From Rugamonas aquatica (lineage in GTDB: Bacteria; Pseudomonadota; Gammaproteobacteria; Burkholderiales; Burkholderiaceae_D): DNA of 64,000 bases. The stretch spans positions 310,001-374,000 of the forward strand of contig NZ_WHUG01000005.1 in assembly GCF_009380215.1 (NCBI RefSeq). Direction: 5' to 3'. Shown in pieces: positions 19,501 to 29,374 of the stretch. Both the position numbers and the translations under genes were made by a program. Every line of letters begins with the position of its first letter. Position 1 is the first letter of the stretch. The notes beneath the pieces are model-generated. The model did no database searches. It saw nothing but the letters and a program-made list of their open reading frames with translations, and was not told where the DNA came from.

Positions 19501-22240
19501 TCAGCGCGTCCTTGCTCAGCACCCAGCCGTCGGGCTGTATGCCGATCACATAACTGGACGGCCACAATGGTATGCGCGTGGAGACGGACAGCGTTTCGCC
19601 GTTGGCGTCCTGGTAGGACATTTCGGCCGTCAAGTCACGCGGGGTTTGCACCACCGGCAGTTGATCGAGCGTGACGCGCGCGCCACCGGCCTTGTCCAGC
19701 GACAGGCTGCGGGTCTTGATGCCTGCGGGCCCGCTGACCGCACCGCTGTCTGCGTCGGCCTCGCCCTCTTCGAACATGCCTTCGTCTTCGTCGAAAGCGC
19801 CGTTGCTGCGCTCGACGCCGACCTTGACGTCGCCGGTGCTGAAGGTGAAGTCCGCATAGTCTTCAAAGCTGACCGCCTTGTCCTGCACCACGGTGCGCAA
19901 CTGCACCGGCGCTCCGCCCGCGCCGCCACCGGACAGGTAGCTGAGCTGCACATCCAGATCCACCGTCGGCGCTTGGATGGCCGGCGTCTTCGGTCCTTGC
20001 AGGACGGCTTTCATGGTCGGCACACGGAACTGCTCGACGCGGAAGCGCCCCGCCGTGCGCCCGCCCAGTATGACCTGATACCAGCCCTGCTTCGCATCGG
20101 TCGGAATCGCCCATTGGTTTTCCGCGCTGCCGTTGGCGCCCCAGCTGATCGGCAGTTCGTATTTCTGCTCGCTGCCTTCGTGCATGACGAAGATACTGCC
20201 CGGCTGCGCCTTGCGCAGCGCTTCGCCCGCGCCGACCAGCGCAATGCCCTGCTGCACATGGCGGCGCAGGAAGTGCTTCATATGCACAGTCTCTCCGGCG
20301 CGCAGCAGCGTGCGGTCGAATACGGTGGCGGCGATGACGGTGTCGGCGCTGCTGTCCTCCGTCGGCAGATTGAAGCGCCAGCTCTCGATGCCGCGCGTCC
20401 AGCTGGACAGCGTGAAGGTCATGTCGGCGCCGCTGCGGGCGCTGATGAAGTAGCCGCTGGTGTTGTCGCAGCGGCCTTCCGCCAGCTCCTGCGCGATGCG
20501 GGCCACGCCCATGCCGTCGGTGGCGCCCTGCCACACCTGCTTACCGGCGCAATCGCGCACCGTCACCTGCGCCTGCGGCACGGGCTTGCCCTTGTCCAGC
20601 GACGTGACCCACACCAGCGACGACTGCGCGCCGCGCTTGAAGTGCGCCACCATGTTCGTCACCAGCGCCGCCGAACTGACGTAGGCGGTGGAAGGCTTGT
20701 CGTTCAGCGCCGCGCCCAGTTTGGGGCTGGCCAGTTCGACCACGTAGAAGCCGGGCTTGCGCAGCGGGATGCCGACCACTTCGAACGCCTGCTTGCCGCC
20801 CGGCTTGGGCATGGTGAAGCGCTCGACCGCACCGGCCGGTGCGCGCTTGCTGTCGCCCAGCAGCGGTTTGTAGAGCGCATCGCCGTACAGCTCCTGCGGT
20901 TCCCAGCCGTAGCCGGACATGCGGCGCAGCCAGGCCATGATCTGCTTGTCCTGCTCATCCTGCGCGACCGCGCCATCGTTGACGCGCAAGGCGGCGCCGT
21001 CGACCCGCGACGTGCGGCCGGCCAGGCTGCCCTCGATATTGCGCACCGTGACCGGCAGCAGGCGGTCGCCCCTGGCTTCGATGATGCCGAAGCGCGCGGG
21101 GAACTTGACCAGCGGCGGCTGCGCGTCGGTCTGCACCGTCATCGGGAAGCGCGCCTGATTCAATAAGGTGCGGTTGGCGTCGTCCTTCAAACCGGCCGGC
21201 AGTGACAGCGTCAGTTTGGACTTTTCAGGGAAAGGTCCGTTGATGGTCAGCCAGCTGACATAGTCGGCCTTGGCCTCTTCCTTGTCGACGCCGGCCTTGA
21301 AGGTTTTGCCGCCAGGGCCGGTCAGCCTGATGGCCAACGCGTCGGCCATGCGGATCGGGGAGGTGAATTGCAAGCGCATTGGCAGGAATGGGATGCAACC
21401 GCCATCAACCTTCAATCGGTCGCAGCTGAAACTGGCGGTGAACTCGCGTCGGGTCTTGTACGTCCAGGTCTGGTCCTGCGTGGTGACGATGCCGCTGTCG
21501 GCGGTGATGCCCGCGCCCCAGACCAGCGACACTTCCGCATTCGCAGGCAGGCGGCGCTTGCATTGCAGGACAGTCAGCGGCAACTGCTCCAGGCGCTTGC
21601 TGCGCACCTTCGTTGTGGCGCCCCACACCACGCCGCGCGCCTTGAAGTACAGCGTGAGATAGCGGTCGGTGAAGGATTTGCGCTGTTCCAGTATCTGCTC
21701 GCGCTCCGCGCCTTTCAGCACGCGCACGCCGATTTTTTCGTTGATGCCTTCGGCGCGGCACCAGGCGTGGGCGGCGACGGTGTCGTCGCCGGCCGGCGCA
21801 TCGAGACCGAGGATGAAGATCTGTTGTTCGTCGATGTCCGACGCGCCCTCGCGCGGCACCGATTGAACAATCGCGGGACCGCCGGTGTTAAAGGCGAAAC
21901 GGTGTTCGCCGGCGAGCGGATTGCCCGCCAGGTCTTTGGCGTCGCTCTTCAGCGTGAAGCTGCACGCCACGCCGGCCGGCAGGTCGCGGACAAAATCGTA
22001 GCTCCAGTTTTTGCCGTCGATCCAGCGGCCCTTGCCCTCTTCCGGACAATCGACGGTGAACGGATCGCCCAGGCGCATGTCGCCCAAGGGGACCATCTGG
22101 CCGCTGAAGCGCGCCGTGACCTGGCGTACGCCTTTGACGACGCCGCTGGGAGAAAAGGAGGTGACGGTGGTTTGGGCCAGAACGGCCAGCGGCAGGCTGC
22201 ACAGGGCAGCCATGCCTATAAAACGGGACAGGAGGCGCAT
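16511..22240 (-). CDS. Bacterial alpha-2-macroglobulin (YfhM-type)
   Basis: This large periplasmic protein (1909 residues) is expected to trap proteases. It has a cleavable signal peptide ending LAVLAQ, successive macroglobulin domains, a bait-like region, the thioester motif C1458-F-E-Q1461 and the alpha-helical thioester domain after it. E. coli YfhM is a lipoprotein; here no lipobox Cys is seen, so this one is probably soluble in the periplasm. It is translationally coupled to pbpC. A stretch with GGGGGKGGG lies before the macroglobulin domain that leads to the thioester. Confidence 0.93.
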   Translation of the reverse strand: MRLLSRFIGMAALCSLPLAVLAQTTVTSFSPSGVVKGVRQVTARFSGQMVPLGDMRLGDPFTVDCPEEGKGRWIDGKNWSYDFVRDLPAGVACSFTLKSDAKDLAGNPLAGEHRFAFNTGGPAIVQSVPREGASDIDEQQIFILGLDAPAGDDTVAAHAWCRAEGINEKIGVRVLKGAEREQILEQRKSFTDRYLTLYFKARGVVWGATTKVRSKRLEQLPLTVLQCKRRLPANAEVSLVWGAGITADSGIVTTQDQTWTYKTRREFTASFSCDRLKVDGGCIPFLPMRLQFTSPIRMADALAIRLTGPGGKTFKAGVDKEEAKADYVSWLTINGPFPEKSKLTLSLPAGLKDDANRTLLNQARFPMTVQTDAQPPLVKFPARFGIIEARGDRLLPVTVRNIEGSLAGRTSRVDGAALRVNDGAVAQDEQDKQIMAWLRRMSGYGWEPQELYGDALYKPLLGDSKRAPAGAVERFTMPKPGGKQAFEVVGIPLRKPGFYVVELASPKLGAALNDKPSTAYVSSAALVTNMVAHFKRGAQSSLVWVTSLDKGKPVPQAQVTVRDCAGKQVWQGATDGMGVARIAQELAEGRCDNTSGYFISARSGADMTFTLSSWTRGIESWRFNLPTEDSSADTVIAATVFDRTLLRAGETVHMKHFLRRHVQQGIALVGAGEALRKAQPGSIFVMHEGSEQKYELPISWGANGSAENQWAIPTDAKQGWYQVILGGRTAGRFRVEQFRVPTMKAVLQGPKTPAIQAPTVDLDVQLSYLSGGGAGGAPVQLRTVVQDKAVSFEDYADFTFSTGDVKVGVERSNGAFDEDEGMFEEGEADADSGAVSGPAGIKTRSLSLDKAGGARVTLDQLPVVQTPRDLTAEMSYQDANGETLSVSTRIPLWPSSYVIGIQPDGWVLSKDALKFQVVVLDLQGKPVADAPVSVDFFQRQSYSHRRRLIGGFYAYENNNEVKALGAACAGKTDNKGLLICQVKAPASGNLILRAKTQDAQQRVAMTNRETWVADGADWWFNATDNDRIDLLPEKKRYEPGETASFQVRMPFREATALITVEREGVIDTYVRPLSGSAPVFTIPVKNSYAPNVYVSALVVRGRVASVQPTALVDLGKPAYKLGITPLRVGWSANELKVQVTADKPVYNIRDKATVAVKVTRADGSAPPAGAEVALAAVDVGLLELMPNTSWDLLEAMMQQRSLQVQTATAQMQVVGKRHFGRKAVPHGGGGGKGGGRELFDTLLFWKGRVVLDANGEATVQVPINDSLTAFRIVAIASANADLFGTGRTEVRSSQDLILLSGLPALVREGDRFRAGFTLRNTTDAAVKVALTASAGGKALAPQQVSLEAGQAQDIGWDYQVPLNVSSLAWDVSASIVAEGEGGPASRDRLKVKQKVVAAVPVRTTQATLLQLDGKQSMQVRLPDDALPGRGGVQTQFSARLGSDLPGVRDYMSAYPYRCFEQVSSRAIALHDKAMWQSAVDTLPAHLDADGLVKYFASMQQGSDSLTAYVLSASQEAGYDIPAELKGRMETGLMAFVQGKVVRYSSLPTADLAIRKVAALEALSRSNGILPEALESFAAEPNLWPTSAVIDWYLVLKRSPKLPMRAQRLAQADQILRSRLNLQGTTMGFSTERTDDWWWLMASADTNANRLLLAMADNPAWKDDMGRLARGALGRQKKGRWGTTVANAWGTLAIDRFSQKFESVAVTGTSSATLAQASKSIAFGGTSKGGSAMLPWPRGSGELELSHVGTGKPWVTVQTLAALPLKAPVSSGYKIAKTITPVEQKKAGVWSRGDVYRVHLDLEAQSDMTWVVVDDPIPASATVLGSGLGRDSQLLSAGNKSIGWTWPVFEERTFEGYHAFYQFVPKGKWSVEYTVRLNNPGQFNLPSTRVEAMYSPEMFGEAPNAPMSVK

Positions 22241-22319
22241 GCCAACTCCGGTGCTGATAAGGAATCAGACCAGTGTTGCAAACGCCCCGGGCAAAGTCAA
22301 CAACATTACCGGAAAAACA

Positions 22320-23657
22320 TCAGGCCAAATTGAACACGCCCATCGATTCCACGTGCGAAGTGTGCGGGAACATATTGACCACGCCCGCCTTATCGAGCAC
22401 ATAGCCGGCGTTGACCAGGATGCCGGCGTCGCGCGCCAGCGTGGACGGGCTGCACGACACGTAGACGATACGCTTGGGCAGCAGGTCGGCGCGGGTCTGG
22501 CTCAGCGCCACCAGCGCTTCGCTGAGGGCCATGGCGCCGTCGCGCGGCGGGTCGATCAGCATGCGGTCGAACTTGCCCAGTTCGATCAGGTGATCAGCCG
22601 TCACTTCGAACAGGTTGCGGGTGTAGAAGGTCGTCTTGTCGGACAGGCCGTTGGCCTTGGCGTTGTCCAGCGCGCGCTCGGTCAGCGAGGTCGCGCCTTC
22701 GATGCCGACCACTTCGCGCGCCTGCGTCGCCAGCGGCAGCGTGAAGTTGCCCAGGCCGCAGAACAGGTCGGCCACGCGGTCTTCAGGCTGCACTTCCAGC
22801 AGGCGCAGGGCCTTGGCCACCAGCACGCGGTTGATGTAGTGGTTCACCTGCGTGAAATCGACCGGCTTGAATGGCATCTTGATACCGAATTCCGGCAACA
22901 GGTAGTACAGCTCCTGGTCCAGCGGGTAGAACGGCGCGGCCGTTTCCGGGCCCTTGGTCTGCAGCCAGAACTGGATGTTGTGCTGGTCGGCGAAAGCCTT
23001 CAGCTTGGCGTCGTCGCCATTGCCCAGCGGCGCCATGATGCGCAGCACCAGCGCGGTCACGCCTTCGCCGATGGCCACTTCGATCTGCGGGATCTGGTCG
23101 AACAGGGTCATCGAGCCGATCAGCGCGCGCAGCGGCAGCAGCAGGTCCGACACATGCTTGGGCAGGATCTGGCAGCTCTGGATGTCGGCCACGAAGATGG
23201 TTTTCTTTTCCTTGAAGCCGACCAGCACCGTGTTCTTCTTGGCCACGTGGCGCACCGACAGGCGCGCGCGGTAGCGGTAGCCCCAGGTCGGGCCGTACAT
23301 CGGGCGCATCACCGACAGCGCACGCACCTTGCCGATGTGTTGCAGGTTATCTTCCAGCACGCGCTGCTTGATCGCCACCTGGGCGGTCGGCTCCAGGTGC
23401 TGCATCGAGCAGCCGCCGCACATTTCGAAGTGCACGCACTTGGGCTGCACGCGCATGTGGGATTCATGCAGCAGCTCGTCCATGCGCGCCATTTCCCAGT
23501 TTTTCTTCTTCTTGAACGTGGTGAATTTCACCGTCTCGCCAGGCAATGCGCCTTCGACAAACACCACTTTACCTTGGGAGCCGTCTTCATTTTCCAGATG
23601 GCCGACGCCGCGGGCGTCCATGTCGAGCGACTTGATGAAGATTGTATTTTCTTGCAT
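22320..23657 (-). CDS. rlmD: RlmD, 23S rRNA (uracil-1939-C5)-methyltransferase
   Basis: RlmD forms m5U1939 in 23S rRNA. The protein has a TRAM-like N-terminal domain (IKSLDMDARGVGH), the [4Fe-4S] ligands in CVHFEMCGGC, the SAM-binding DLFCGLGNFTLPLA and the catalytic Cys in VYVSCSPSTLARD. I chose the ATG at 23657 (MQENTIF, 445 residues); a GTG at 23696 would add 13 residues with no family counterpart. It follows rpoS by 79 bases. Confidence 0.95.
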   Translation of the reverse strand: MQENTIFIKSLDMDARGVGHLENEDGSQGKVVFVEGALPGETVKFTTFKKKKNWEMARMDELLHESHMRVQPKCVHFEMCGGCSMQHLEPTAQVAIKQRVLEDNLQHIGKVRALSVMRPMYGPTWGYRYRARLSVRHVAKKNTVLVGFKEKKTIFVADIQSCQILPKHVSDLLLPLRALIGSMTLFDQIPQIEVAIGEGVTALVLRIMAPLGNGDDAKLKAFADQHNIQFWLQTKGPETAAPFYPLDQELYYLLPEFGIKMPFKPVDFTQVNHYINRVLVAKALRLLEVQPEDRVADLFCGLGNFTLPLATQAREVVGIEGATSLTERALDNAKANGLSDKTTFYTRNLFEVTADHLIELGKFDRMLIDPPRDGAMALSEALVALSQTRADLLPKRIVYVSCSPSTLARDAGILVNAGYVLDKAGVVNMFPHTSHVESMGVFNLA

Positions 23658-23736
23658 AACGTTCAATGTTGGATTGGGAATGGCTAGCGCCGGCACTCAT
23701 ATGCCGGGGCCGACATGATAGCAGAATGGGAAGAGA

Positions 23737-24744
23737 CTACAGCAGGGAATCGCGCACCACGCCGCGCGCGGCCATGGCCCGTTTCAGCTTGACCAGCGCT
23801 TCCTGCTGAATCTGGCGCACGCGCTCGCGGGTGACGCCCATTTCCTCGGCCAGCGTTTCCAGCGTGGCCGGGTCGTCGTTGTCGAGGCCGAAGCGGCGCA
23901 TGATGACGATGCGCTGCTTGTCCGGCAGCTTGGTCAGCCAGTCGCGCACCAGCAGCGTCATCTCGTGGTGCTCGGCGCGCGCGTCGGGGCTGTCTTCGGC
24001 GTCGCCGGGCAGCATGTCCATCAGCGACGATTGCGGATCGTTGTCCAGCGGCGCGTCGAGCGAGGTGGCGTGCTCGGACAGCGCCAGGATGTCCTGCACC
24101 TCCTCCACCGGGCGGCCCACCAGCTCGGCGATGTCCTCGGCGGTGGCGTCCTTGCCGTTGTGGTGCTGGGCTTCGAGGTGGTATTTGCCGCGCAGGATCT
24201 GGTTCAGCTCGCGCACCATGTGCACCGGCAGCCGCACCGTGCGGGCCTGGTTCATGATCGCGCGTTCTATGCTCTGGCGTATCCACCAGGTGGCGTAGGT
24301 GGAGAAACGGAAGCCGCGCTCGGGCTCGAACTTGTCGATGGCGCGCATCAGGCCGATGTTGCCCTCCTCGATCATGTCGAGCAGGACCACGCCGCGGTTG
24401 ATGTAGTGCTTGGCGATGGACACCACCAGACGCAGATTGTGTTCAATCATGGTCTGGCGGGCACTGAAATCGCCGGCCTTGGCCAGCGTGGCGTAGTGCA
24501 CTTCCTGCGGCGCCGTCAGCAGCGGCCGGGTGCCGATCTGGTTCAGATAGTGCTGGGTGGTGTCGGTCGACAGCTCGGCCGCCAGCACTTTCTTCAGTTC
24601 GTCGACGCTTTCCAGTACCGCAGCGGGTTCGGCGACTTCAGCCTCGCCGTCCCCCGATTCGATGGCGACATCATCGCTGCTCTCGTCCGGGAATTCGTCC
24701 GGGGCCGAGTCGTCATCCATCGGGTCGTGCGGCGTCTGTGTCAT
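23737..24744 (-). CDS. rpoS: RpoS, stationary-phase/general stress sigma factor
   Basis: RpoS directs RNA polymerase to general-stress promoters. The 335-residue protein has sigma regions 1.2 ([20 protein letters not shown]), 2 ([20 protein letters not shown] and the TYATWWIRQ segment), 3 and 4 ([12 protein letters not shown]). The N-terminal part is acidic ([11 protein letters not shown]). The start at 24744 (MTQTPHDP) lies seven bases after the nlpD stop codon. The order surE-pcm-nlpD-rpoS is the usual one, so an rpoS promoter within nlpD is likely, as in E. coli. Confidence 0.95.
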   Translation of the reverse strand: MTQTPHDPMDDDSAPDEFPDESSDDVAIESGDGEAEVAEPAAVLESVDELKKVLAAELSTDTTQHYLNQIGTRPLLTAPQEVHYATLAKAGDFSARQTMIEHNLRLVVSIAKHYINRGVVLLDMIEEGNIGLMRAIDKFEPERGFRFSTYATWWIRQSIERAIMNQARTVRLPVHMVRELNQILRGKYHLEAQHHNGKDATAEDIAELVGRPVEEVQDILALSEHATSLDAPLDNDPQSSLMDMLPGDAEDSPDARAEHHEMTLLVRDWLTKLPDKQRIVIMRRFGLDNDDPATLETLAEEMGVTRERVRQIQQEALVKLKRAMAARGVVRDSLL

Positions 24745-24751
24745 GGCTAGT

Positions 24752-25696
24752 CTAGCGGTTAGGCAGGAATCTGGACGGGTCCACCGGTTTGCCCTGCTGC
24801 CTGATTTCAAAGTGCAGTTTGACGGAGTCGGCGTCGGAATCGCCCATTTCCGCAATCATTTGTCCCTTGGTCACGCTCTGGCCTTCCTTGACCACGATGG
24901 TGCGATTGTGGGCGTAGGCCGATAACAAGCTATTACTGTGCTTCACAATAACGAGATTACCATATCCGCGGATGCCGCTGCCTGCATACATCACTTTTCC
25001 GGCCCCGGCAGCCACGACTTGCTGGCCCGCCTTGCCGGCGATATCGACACCCTTGTTCTTGCCTTCGTCGAAGGTGGCGATGACGCGGCCGTCGGACGGC
25101 CACATCCAGCTGAGTTTTTCATCTTCGGCGCTGGCGGCGGCCGATGCGGCGGCGGCGACCGGCGGCGCGGCGACGACGGCCGGCGACGGCTTGATGCTGC
25201 CGCCGTTGCCTTCGCTCTTGCCGCTGCCCTCAGGGCGTTGCAGCTCGGCCAGCGCGCTTTCCGAATAGGCTTTCTTCTCGCCTTTCGGCTCGGTTTTCTT
25301 GACCACAGGCGGAGGCGGCGGCGTCTTCTCCGCCGGCGGCATGACGATGGCGCCGGTCTGCACGCCGTTGCTGGCCGCGCTGTCCGGCGGCAGCACGCGC
25401 AGCACCTGGTCGACCTTGATGTCGTTCGGGTTGGCGAGGTTATTCCACGTGACCAGGTCGCGGTAGTTCTGGCCGTATTCCAGTGCGATGCGGATCAGCG
25501 TGTCGCCCTTCTTGACCGTGTACAGGCCGCGCTCGTCGCGGGCGATCTGCGCCGTTTCGCTGGGGGTGGCGGGTTTGACTGGCGGCGGCACGGTGCGGTC
25601 GACGACCGGTGCCTGATTCGGGGTGGTGCTACAGGCGCTCAAGAAAGCGAGCGCAAAGCTCAGTGCGAGCAGGTTGCTTTTATTTGTCATTCTCAT
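24752..25696 (-). CDS. nlpD: NlpD, LysM/LytM-domain lipoprotein
   Basis: NlpD activates cell-wall amidases during division. The 314-residue precursor has a lipoprotein signal (lipobox LSAC), a LysM domain (about residues 57-102, [17 protein letters not shown]), a Pro/Lys/Ala-rich linker and a C-terminal LytM/M23 domain. The LytM zinc ligands are degenerate (NKGVDIAG instead of HxGxD), as in E. coli NlpD, so it is an activator rather than a peptidase. It sits just upstream of rpoS. Confidence 0.94.
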   Translation of the reverse strand: MRMTNKSNLLALSFALAFLSACSTTPNQAPVVDRTVPPPVKPATPSETAQIARDERGLYTVKKGDTLIRIALEYGQNYRDLVTWNNLANPNDIKVDQVLRVLPPDSAASNGVQTGAIVMPPAEKTPPPPPVVKKTEPKGEKKAYSESALAELQRPEGSGKSEGNGGSIKPSPAVVAAPPVAAAASAAASAEDEKLSWMWPSDGRVIATFDEGKNKGVDIAGKAGQQVVAAGAGKVMYAGSGIRGYGNLVIVKHSNSLLSAYAHNRTIVVKEGQSVTKGQMIAEMGDSDADSVKLHFEIRQQGKPVDPSRFLPNR

Positions 25697-25719
25697 CTTA
25701 ATCTAATGGTACGGGCACA

Positions 25720-26595
25720 TCATATTGTGCCCGGACGCAGCGGGACGAAATGGCAGTCTTCCAGCGTTTGGCTGGTCCACTCCGCCTTGCCGACGCGTGT
25801 AATTAATTCCAGGTGCTGCGCGCGCGCGCCCACCGGCGCCACCAGCCGGCCGCCTATGGTCAGCTGATCCAGCAGTGCTTGCGGCACTTCCAGACCGGCG
25901 GCGGCCAGGATGATACCGTCGAACGGGGCCGCTTGCGGCAGGCCTAGCATACCATCTCCGTAATGCAAACGCAGGTTCGGCACGCGCAGCGGCCGCAGAT
26001 TGGCCTTGGCCAGCTCGTGCAGCGGCTTGATGCGCTCGATCGAATACACCTCCTGCGCCACGCAGGACAGCACCGCCGCCTGGTAGCCGCAGCCGGTGCC
26101 GATCTCCAGCACGCGCTGCAAGGGACCGCCGTTGCGCATCACCTCGATCATGCGGGCGACGATGTAGGGCTGGGAGATGGTCTGGTGGTGGCCGATCGGC
26201 AGCGAAGCGTCGATATAGGCTTGCGAGGCCAGCGCCTCGTCCATGAACATATGGCGCGGCACGCTCTCCATCGCGCCCAGGACCACCGCATCCTTGACGC
26301 CCTGCCTCGCCACCCGCTGCACCATGGCGCGGCGCACCGCGTCGGACACCAGCGGATTGCCGCGCGGCGCCGGCGCTACCGCCGGCTGCGCCCGTTCCAT
26401 CGCGTAGCTGTGCGACTTGGACGGCGCCGCCACCGGCCGCGCATTGGAATAACCGTGCTGCGGCGCCACGTGGCGGGCCGCGTTCTGGGTCGCCGTTTGC
26501 GGCGTGGCCACCGGCGCGAACACCGTCGCCTTCTTGGCCCCCTTATCGACTACCGAGGATAGCGGGAGGGGAAAGCTACGGTTCTTCTCGTTCAT
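25720..26595 (-). CDS. pcm: Pcm, protein-L-isoaspartate O-methyltransferase
   Basis: Pcm repairs isoaspartyl damage in aged proteins by SAM-dependent methylation. The catalytic domain (about residues 75-291) has [15 protein letters not shown] and the family-typical [16 protein letters not shown]. The first 75 or so residues are a basic, Ala/Pro/Gln-rich extension absent from the standard enzyme of about 210 residues. The ATG overlaps the surE stop codon. An internal start would lie near MERAQPAV or at MVQRVARQG. Confidence 0.92.
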   Translation of the reverse strand: MNEKNRSFPLPLSSVVDKGAKKATVFAPVATPQTATQNAARHVAPQHGYSNARPVAAPSKSHSYAMERAQPAVAPAPRGNPLVSDAVRRAMVQRVARQGVKDAVVLGAMESVPRHMFMDEALASQAYIDASLPIGHHQTISQPYIVARMIEVMRNGGPLQRVLEIGTGCGYQAAVLSCVAQEVYSIERIKPLHELAKANLRPLRVPNLRLHYGDGMLGLPQAAPFDGIILAAAGLEVPQALLDQLTIGGRLVAPVGARAQHLELITRVGKAEWTSQTLEDCHFVPLRPGTI

Positions 26596-27329
26596 GCCAG
26601 GGCCTTTGCCAATGCATCGCGTTGAGTTTTGTGGGTCAAATCGATCTGCAGCGGCGTGATCGAGGTCAGACCCTGGGCGCAGGCATGGAAATCCGTGCCC
26701 TCGCCCGCATCCTTGGTCGCGCCCGGCGGGCCGATCCAGAAAATTTCCCTGCCGCGCGGATCCCTGGCCCGTATCACCGGCTCGGCCTGGTGACGCCGGC
26801 CCAGCCGCGTGGCGACCGGAGTCGTCAGCTGCTCGTAAGGGCGGTTCGGGATGTTGACGTTCAGCAGATACGGCGCCGGCAGCGCTTCATAATAGCGCTG
26901 GATGATGTCGCGCGCATGACGGGCGGCGTCTTCGATGTGCTCCCAGCCATAGGCGCCTTGCGAAAAGGCGATGGCGGGGATGCCGAACAGATAGCCCTCG
27001 GTGGCGGCGGCGACCGTGCCCGAATACAGCGTGTCGTCGCCCATATTCGGGCCGTTGTTGATGCCGGAGACCACCAGGTCGGGCCGGTAGTCCAGCATGC
27101 CGGTCAGCGCCACGTGGACGCAGTCGGTCGGCGTGCCGTTGACAAAATAAAAACCATTGGCGGCCCGCTGCACCGACAGCGGCCGGTCCAGCGACAGCGA
27201 ATTGGAGGCGCCGGAGCGGTTGCTGTCGGGCGCCACGACCACGATGTCGGCGATGGGTGCAAGGGCCTCGGCCAGCGCGTTGATGCCCGGCGCCAGGTAG
27301 CCGTCGTCATTACTGATCAGGATTCTCAT
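26592..27329 (-). CDS. surE: SurE, 5'/3'-nucleotidase (survival protein)
   Basis: SurE is a metal-dependent phosphatase of nucleoside monophosphates and short polyphosphate, linked to stationary-phase survival. The 245-residue protein begins [16 protein letters not shown] with the metal-binding Asp pair, and has [14 protein letters not shown] and [19 protein letters not shown]. It overlaps pcm by four bases. The 69 bases between it and the ATPase gene upstream are short enough for read-through. Confidence 0.97.
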   Translation of the reverse strand: MRILISNDDGYLAPGINALAEALAPIADIVVVAPDSNRSGASNSLSLDRPLSVQRAANGFYFVNGTPTDCVHVALTGMLDYRPDLVVSGINNGPNMGDDTLYSGTVAAATEGYLFGIPAIAFSQGAYGWEHIEDAARHARDIIQRYYEALPAPYLLNVNIPNRPYEQLTTPVATRLGRRHQAEPVIRARDPRGREIFWIGPPGATKDAGEGTDFHACAQGLTSITPLQIDLTHKTQRDALAKALA

Positions 27330-27398
27330 ACAATGATTTTACCTGAAGCAATGGCCGGACTGCGCGTGCCGGCGGGCTCCACACCAGATAAATTTGCG

Positions 27399-29363
27399 CT
27401 AGCGCGACGGCGGCCTGGAAGCGGACAAATGGCCGTCGAGCGCGAGCAATTCGTCGCCGGCGCGGGTCCACAAGCCGCTGGGGCTGGGAACGCCACGCGG
27501 ACGCAACGGGCGCGACAAGGCGTCGCCGTAATCGTCCATGGCGCCGTCCTGATGCAGCTCCGGCACCAGCGCCTGCTCGCCGATGCGCCCTCCCACCGGG
27601 CCGCCCAGCTGCATCTGCACATCGGCCAGTTGCTCGCGCACCTTGCGGGTTTCCGGGTGATCCGGGCCCAAGCGCCGGATCTGCGCCTGCAGCACGGCGT
27701 CGAACAGGCTGCCGGCGGCGTCCAGCTCTTGCATCCGCAACAGGGTGCAGGCCAGCGCGGCCTTGCTGCGCAGCGTGTCCGCATGCTCGGCGCCCAGCAA
27801 GCGCTTGCGCGCGGCCAGCACCTGCTCCTGCGCGATGCGGGCGTGTTCGGTGTCGCCGCGCTGGAACAGCATGTCGGCCCGGCCAGCCTTGCAGGCCAGC
27901 GTCAGCAGGTGTTCCGGGCCCAGCATGCGCAAATAGGCGTCCAGCACCGCATCCTGCATGGCCAGCGCATCGGCCAGCCTGCCCTGCCCCGCCAGCGTGG
28001 CCGCCAGATTGGCCCGCGCCGCCAGTGTATCGAGATGTTCCGGCCCCAGCACGCGCTCGCGCGCTTCGACGATGCATTCCTCAAGGAATTGCGCCTCGTC
28101 CAACTGCCCCTGCGAGCGCAGTACGCCCGCCAGATTACCCTTGCTGAGCAGCGTATCGGGATGATCCTCGCCCAAGCCGCGCTGGCGCAGCGTCATACTT
28201 TCCTCGAAACAAGCCGACGCCTGCCGCAACCGGCCCTCGCCACGGTAGAGCTCGCCCAACTGGTTGAGACCGAGTGCCAGCGGCTGCGACACTGCCCGCG
28301 CGCCGCCTGCCGCCAGCACCCGGCGCGCGTCGGCGATCGAGTCCATCAAGCGGATTTCGCGGCTCGATTGCCATGGGAAGTAGCCGCCGGCCAGCCAGTC
28401 GAGGAAGGCTTCGAAGGTGCGCGTCAGCGAAAAACGATCGCCGCCCCGGTCCATGCTCACCGCCAGTTGCTCGCCGTAGGCGAAGGTGCGGGTCTGCTGT
28501 AGCTGGACCTCATCAAAATAGCTGTCCAGCGACATGTAGGTCAGGCCGTAGCTGGTACTCAGCAGCTGCTCGAAGATGGGCTGGTAGCCAGTGATGCGCC
28601 GTTGCTGATCGCCGCGCCGCCACTGGGCGCGCTGCACGCTGTCGCCCATTTCGATGCGTGATGGCAGAGGATAGACCAATAATGGCCGCTGTTCGTCTTC
28701 ATGGCTGCGGCGATAGGCGGTCGCGCGCGTGACCATCGCCTGCACGCCTTCCAGGCTCTGGCGGTTGGGCGTGAACACCACGACCAGCTTGCGCGGCAGC
28801 AAGGTCGTGCAGATGCCGGCGCTGTCGGTACGGCCGGTGCGGGAATCGACCAGCACATGGCGGAAATGGCGTGAAAGATTATCGGCAAAGCAACGGAACA
28901 GCGCGGGGCAGCTGTCGAACAACTGATCCCAGTGCATCGCCGCCAAGCGTTCGCCGTAGCTCTCATCGAAACGGCCGGCGCGCATCAGGTACAGCTGGCT
29001 GCTCTGGTCGACCCGGCTGACATATTGCTCCCAGCCGACGGCGGCCAGCACCTCGCGCGCCAACTCTTCCTCGTCCAGCAGGGCCGCGCCCTTGCCTCTG
29101 CGCATTAGCTGCTCGCGGCAAGCCTCAAATAGCTCCAGCACCCCGGGCCGCTCTTCGTGGTGGTCGAAATAATGGTGCAAGCCCGGCGCCTCCAGATCCC
29201 AGTCGATCATCAACACGGGCGACGTGGCGTTCTGCTGGCGGGCCAGCAACACCGCGATATTGGACAAGGCCATGGTGCGCCCCGTTCCGCCCTTGTAAGA
29301 ATAGAAAGTGATAACTTCGCCGGTTCCGGTCAACGGCGGCAGCGACAAGGCAGTGGTTTCCAT
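27399..29363 (-). CDS. KGGTGRT-type MinD/ParA-like ATPase with C-terminal tetratricopeptide repeats
   Basis: I recognise the domains but no named system. Residues 16-31 carry the deviant Walker A K24-G-G-T-G-R-T30, followed by IDWDLEAPGL and a Walker B-like LVDSRTGRTD, which define a distinct MinD/ParA-like class. Residues from about 350 to 610 form at least five 42-residue kinesin-light-chain-like TPR units (LGEDHPDTL, LGPEHLDTL, LGPEHLLTL, LGAEHADTL, LGPDHPETR). The ATG at 29363 is preceded by AAAGG and lies 11 bases after the TIR gene stop codon. TPRs of this kind commonly bind proteins, so it may sense or scaffold, with the TIR protein as partner. Confidence 0.8.
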   Translation of the reverse strand: METTALSLPPLTGTGEVITFYSYKGGTGRTMALSNIAVLLARQQNATSPVLMIDWDLEAPGLHHYFDHHEERPGVLELFEACREQLMRRGKGAALLDEEELAREVLAAVGWEQYVSRVDQSSQLYLMRAGRFDESYGERLAAMHWDQLFDSCPALFRCFADNLSRHFRHVLVDSRTGRTDSAGICTTLLPRKLVVVFTPNRQSLEGVQAMVTRATAYRRSHEDEQRPLLVYPLPSRIEMGDSVQRAQWRRGDQQRRITGYQPIFEQLLSTSYGLTYMSLDSYFDEVQLQQTRTFAYGEQLAVSMDRGGDRFSLTRTFEAFLDWLAGGYFPWQSSREIRLMDSIADARRVLAAGGARAVSQPLALGLNQLGELYRGEGRLRQASACFEESMTLRQRGLGEDHPDTLLSKGNLAGVLRSQGQLDEAQFLEECIVEARERVLGPEHLDTLAARANLAATLAGQGRLADALAMQDAVLDAYLRMLGPEHLLTLACKAGRADMLFQRGDTEHARIAQEQVLAARKRLLGAEHADTLRSKAALACTLLRMQELDAAGSLFDAVLQAQIRRLGPDHPETRKVREQLADVQMQLGGPVGGRIGEQALVPELHQDGAMDDYGDALSRPLRPRGVPSPSGLWTRAGDELLALDGHLSASRPPSR

Positions 29364-29374
29364 GGCGAACCTTT

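Noticed and set aside
18563..21166. 867-codon open frame on the plus strand inside the alpha-2-macroglobulin gene
   Set aside because: It is a mirror frame caused by high GC. Its product is a Arg/His/Gly/Ala-rich string with no domain, while the minus-strand frame encodes a complete known protein.
27399..29363. The ATPase as a plasmid or chromosome partition ParA
   Set aside because: There is no ParB gene or parS-like site, the P-loop is KGGTGRT with a DSRTG motif, and the C-terminal half is TPRs.
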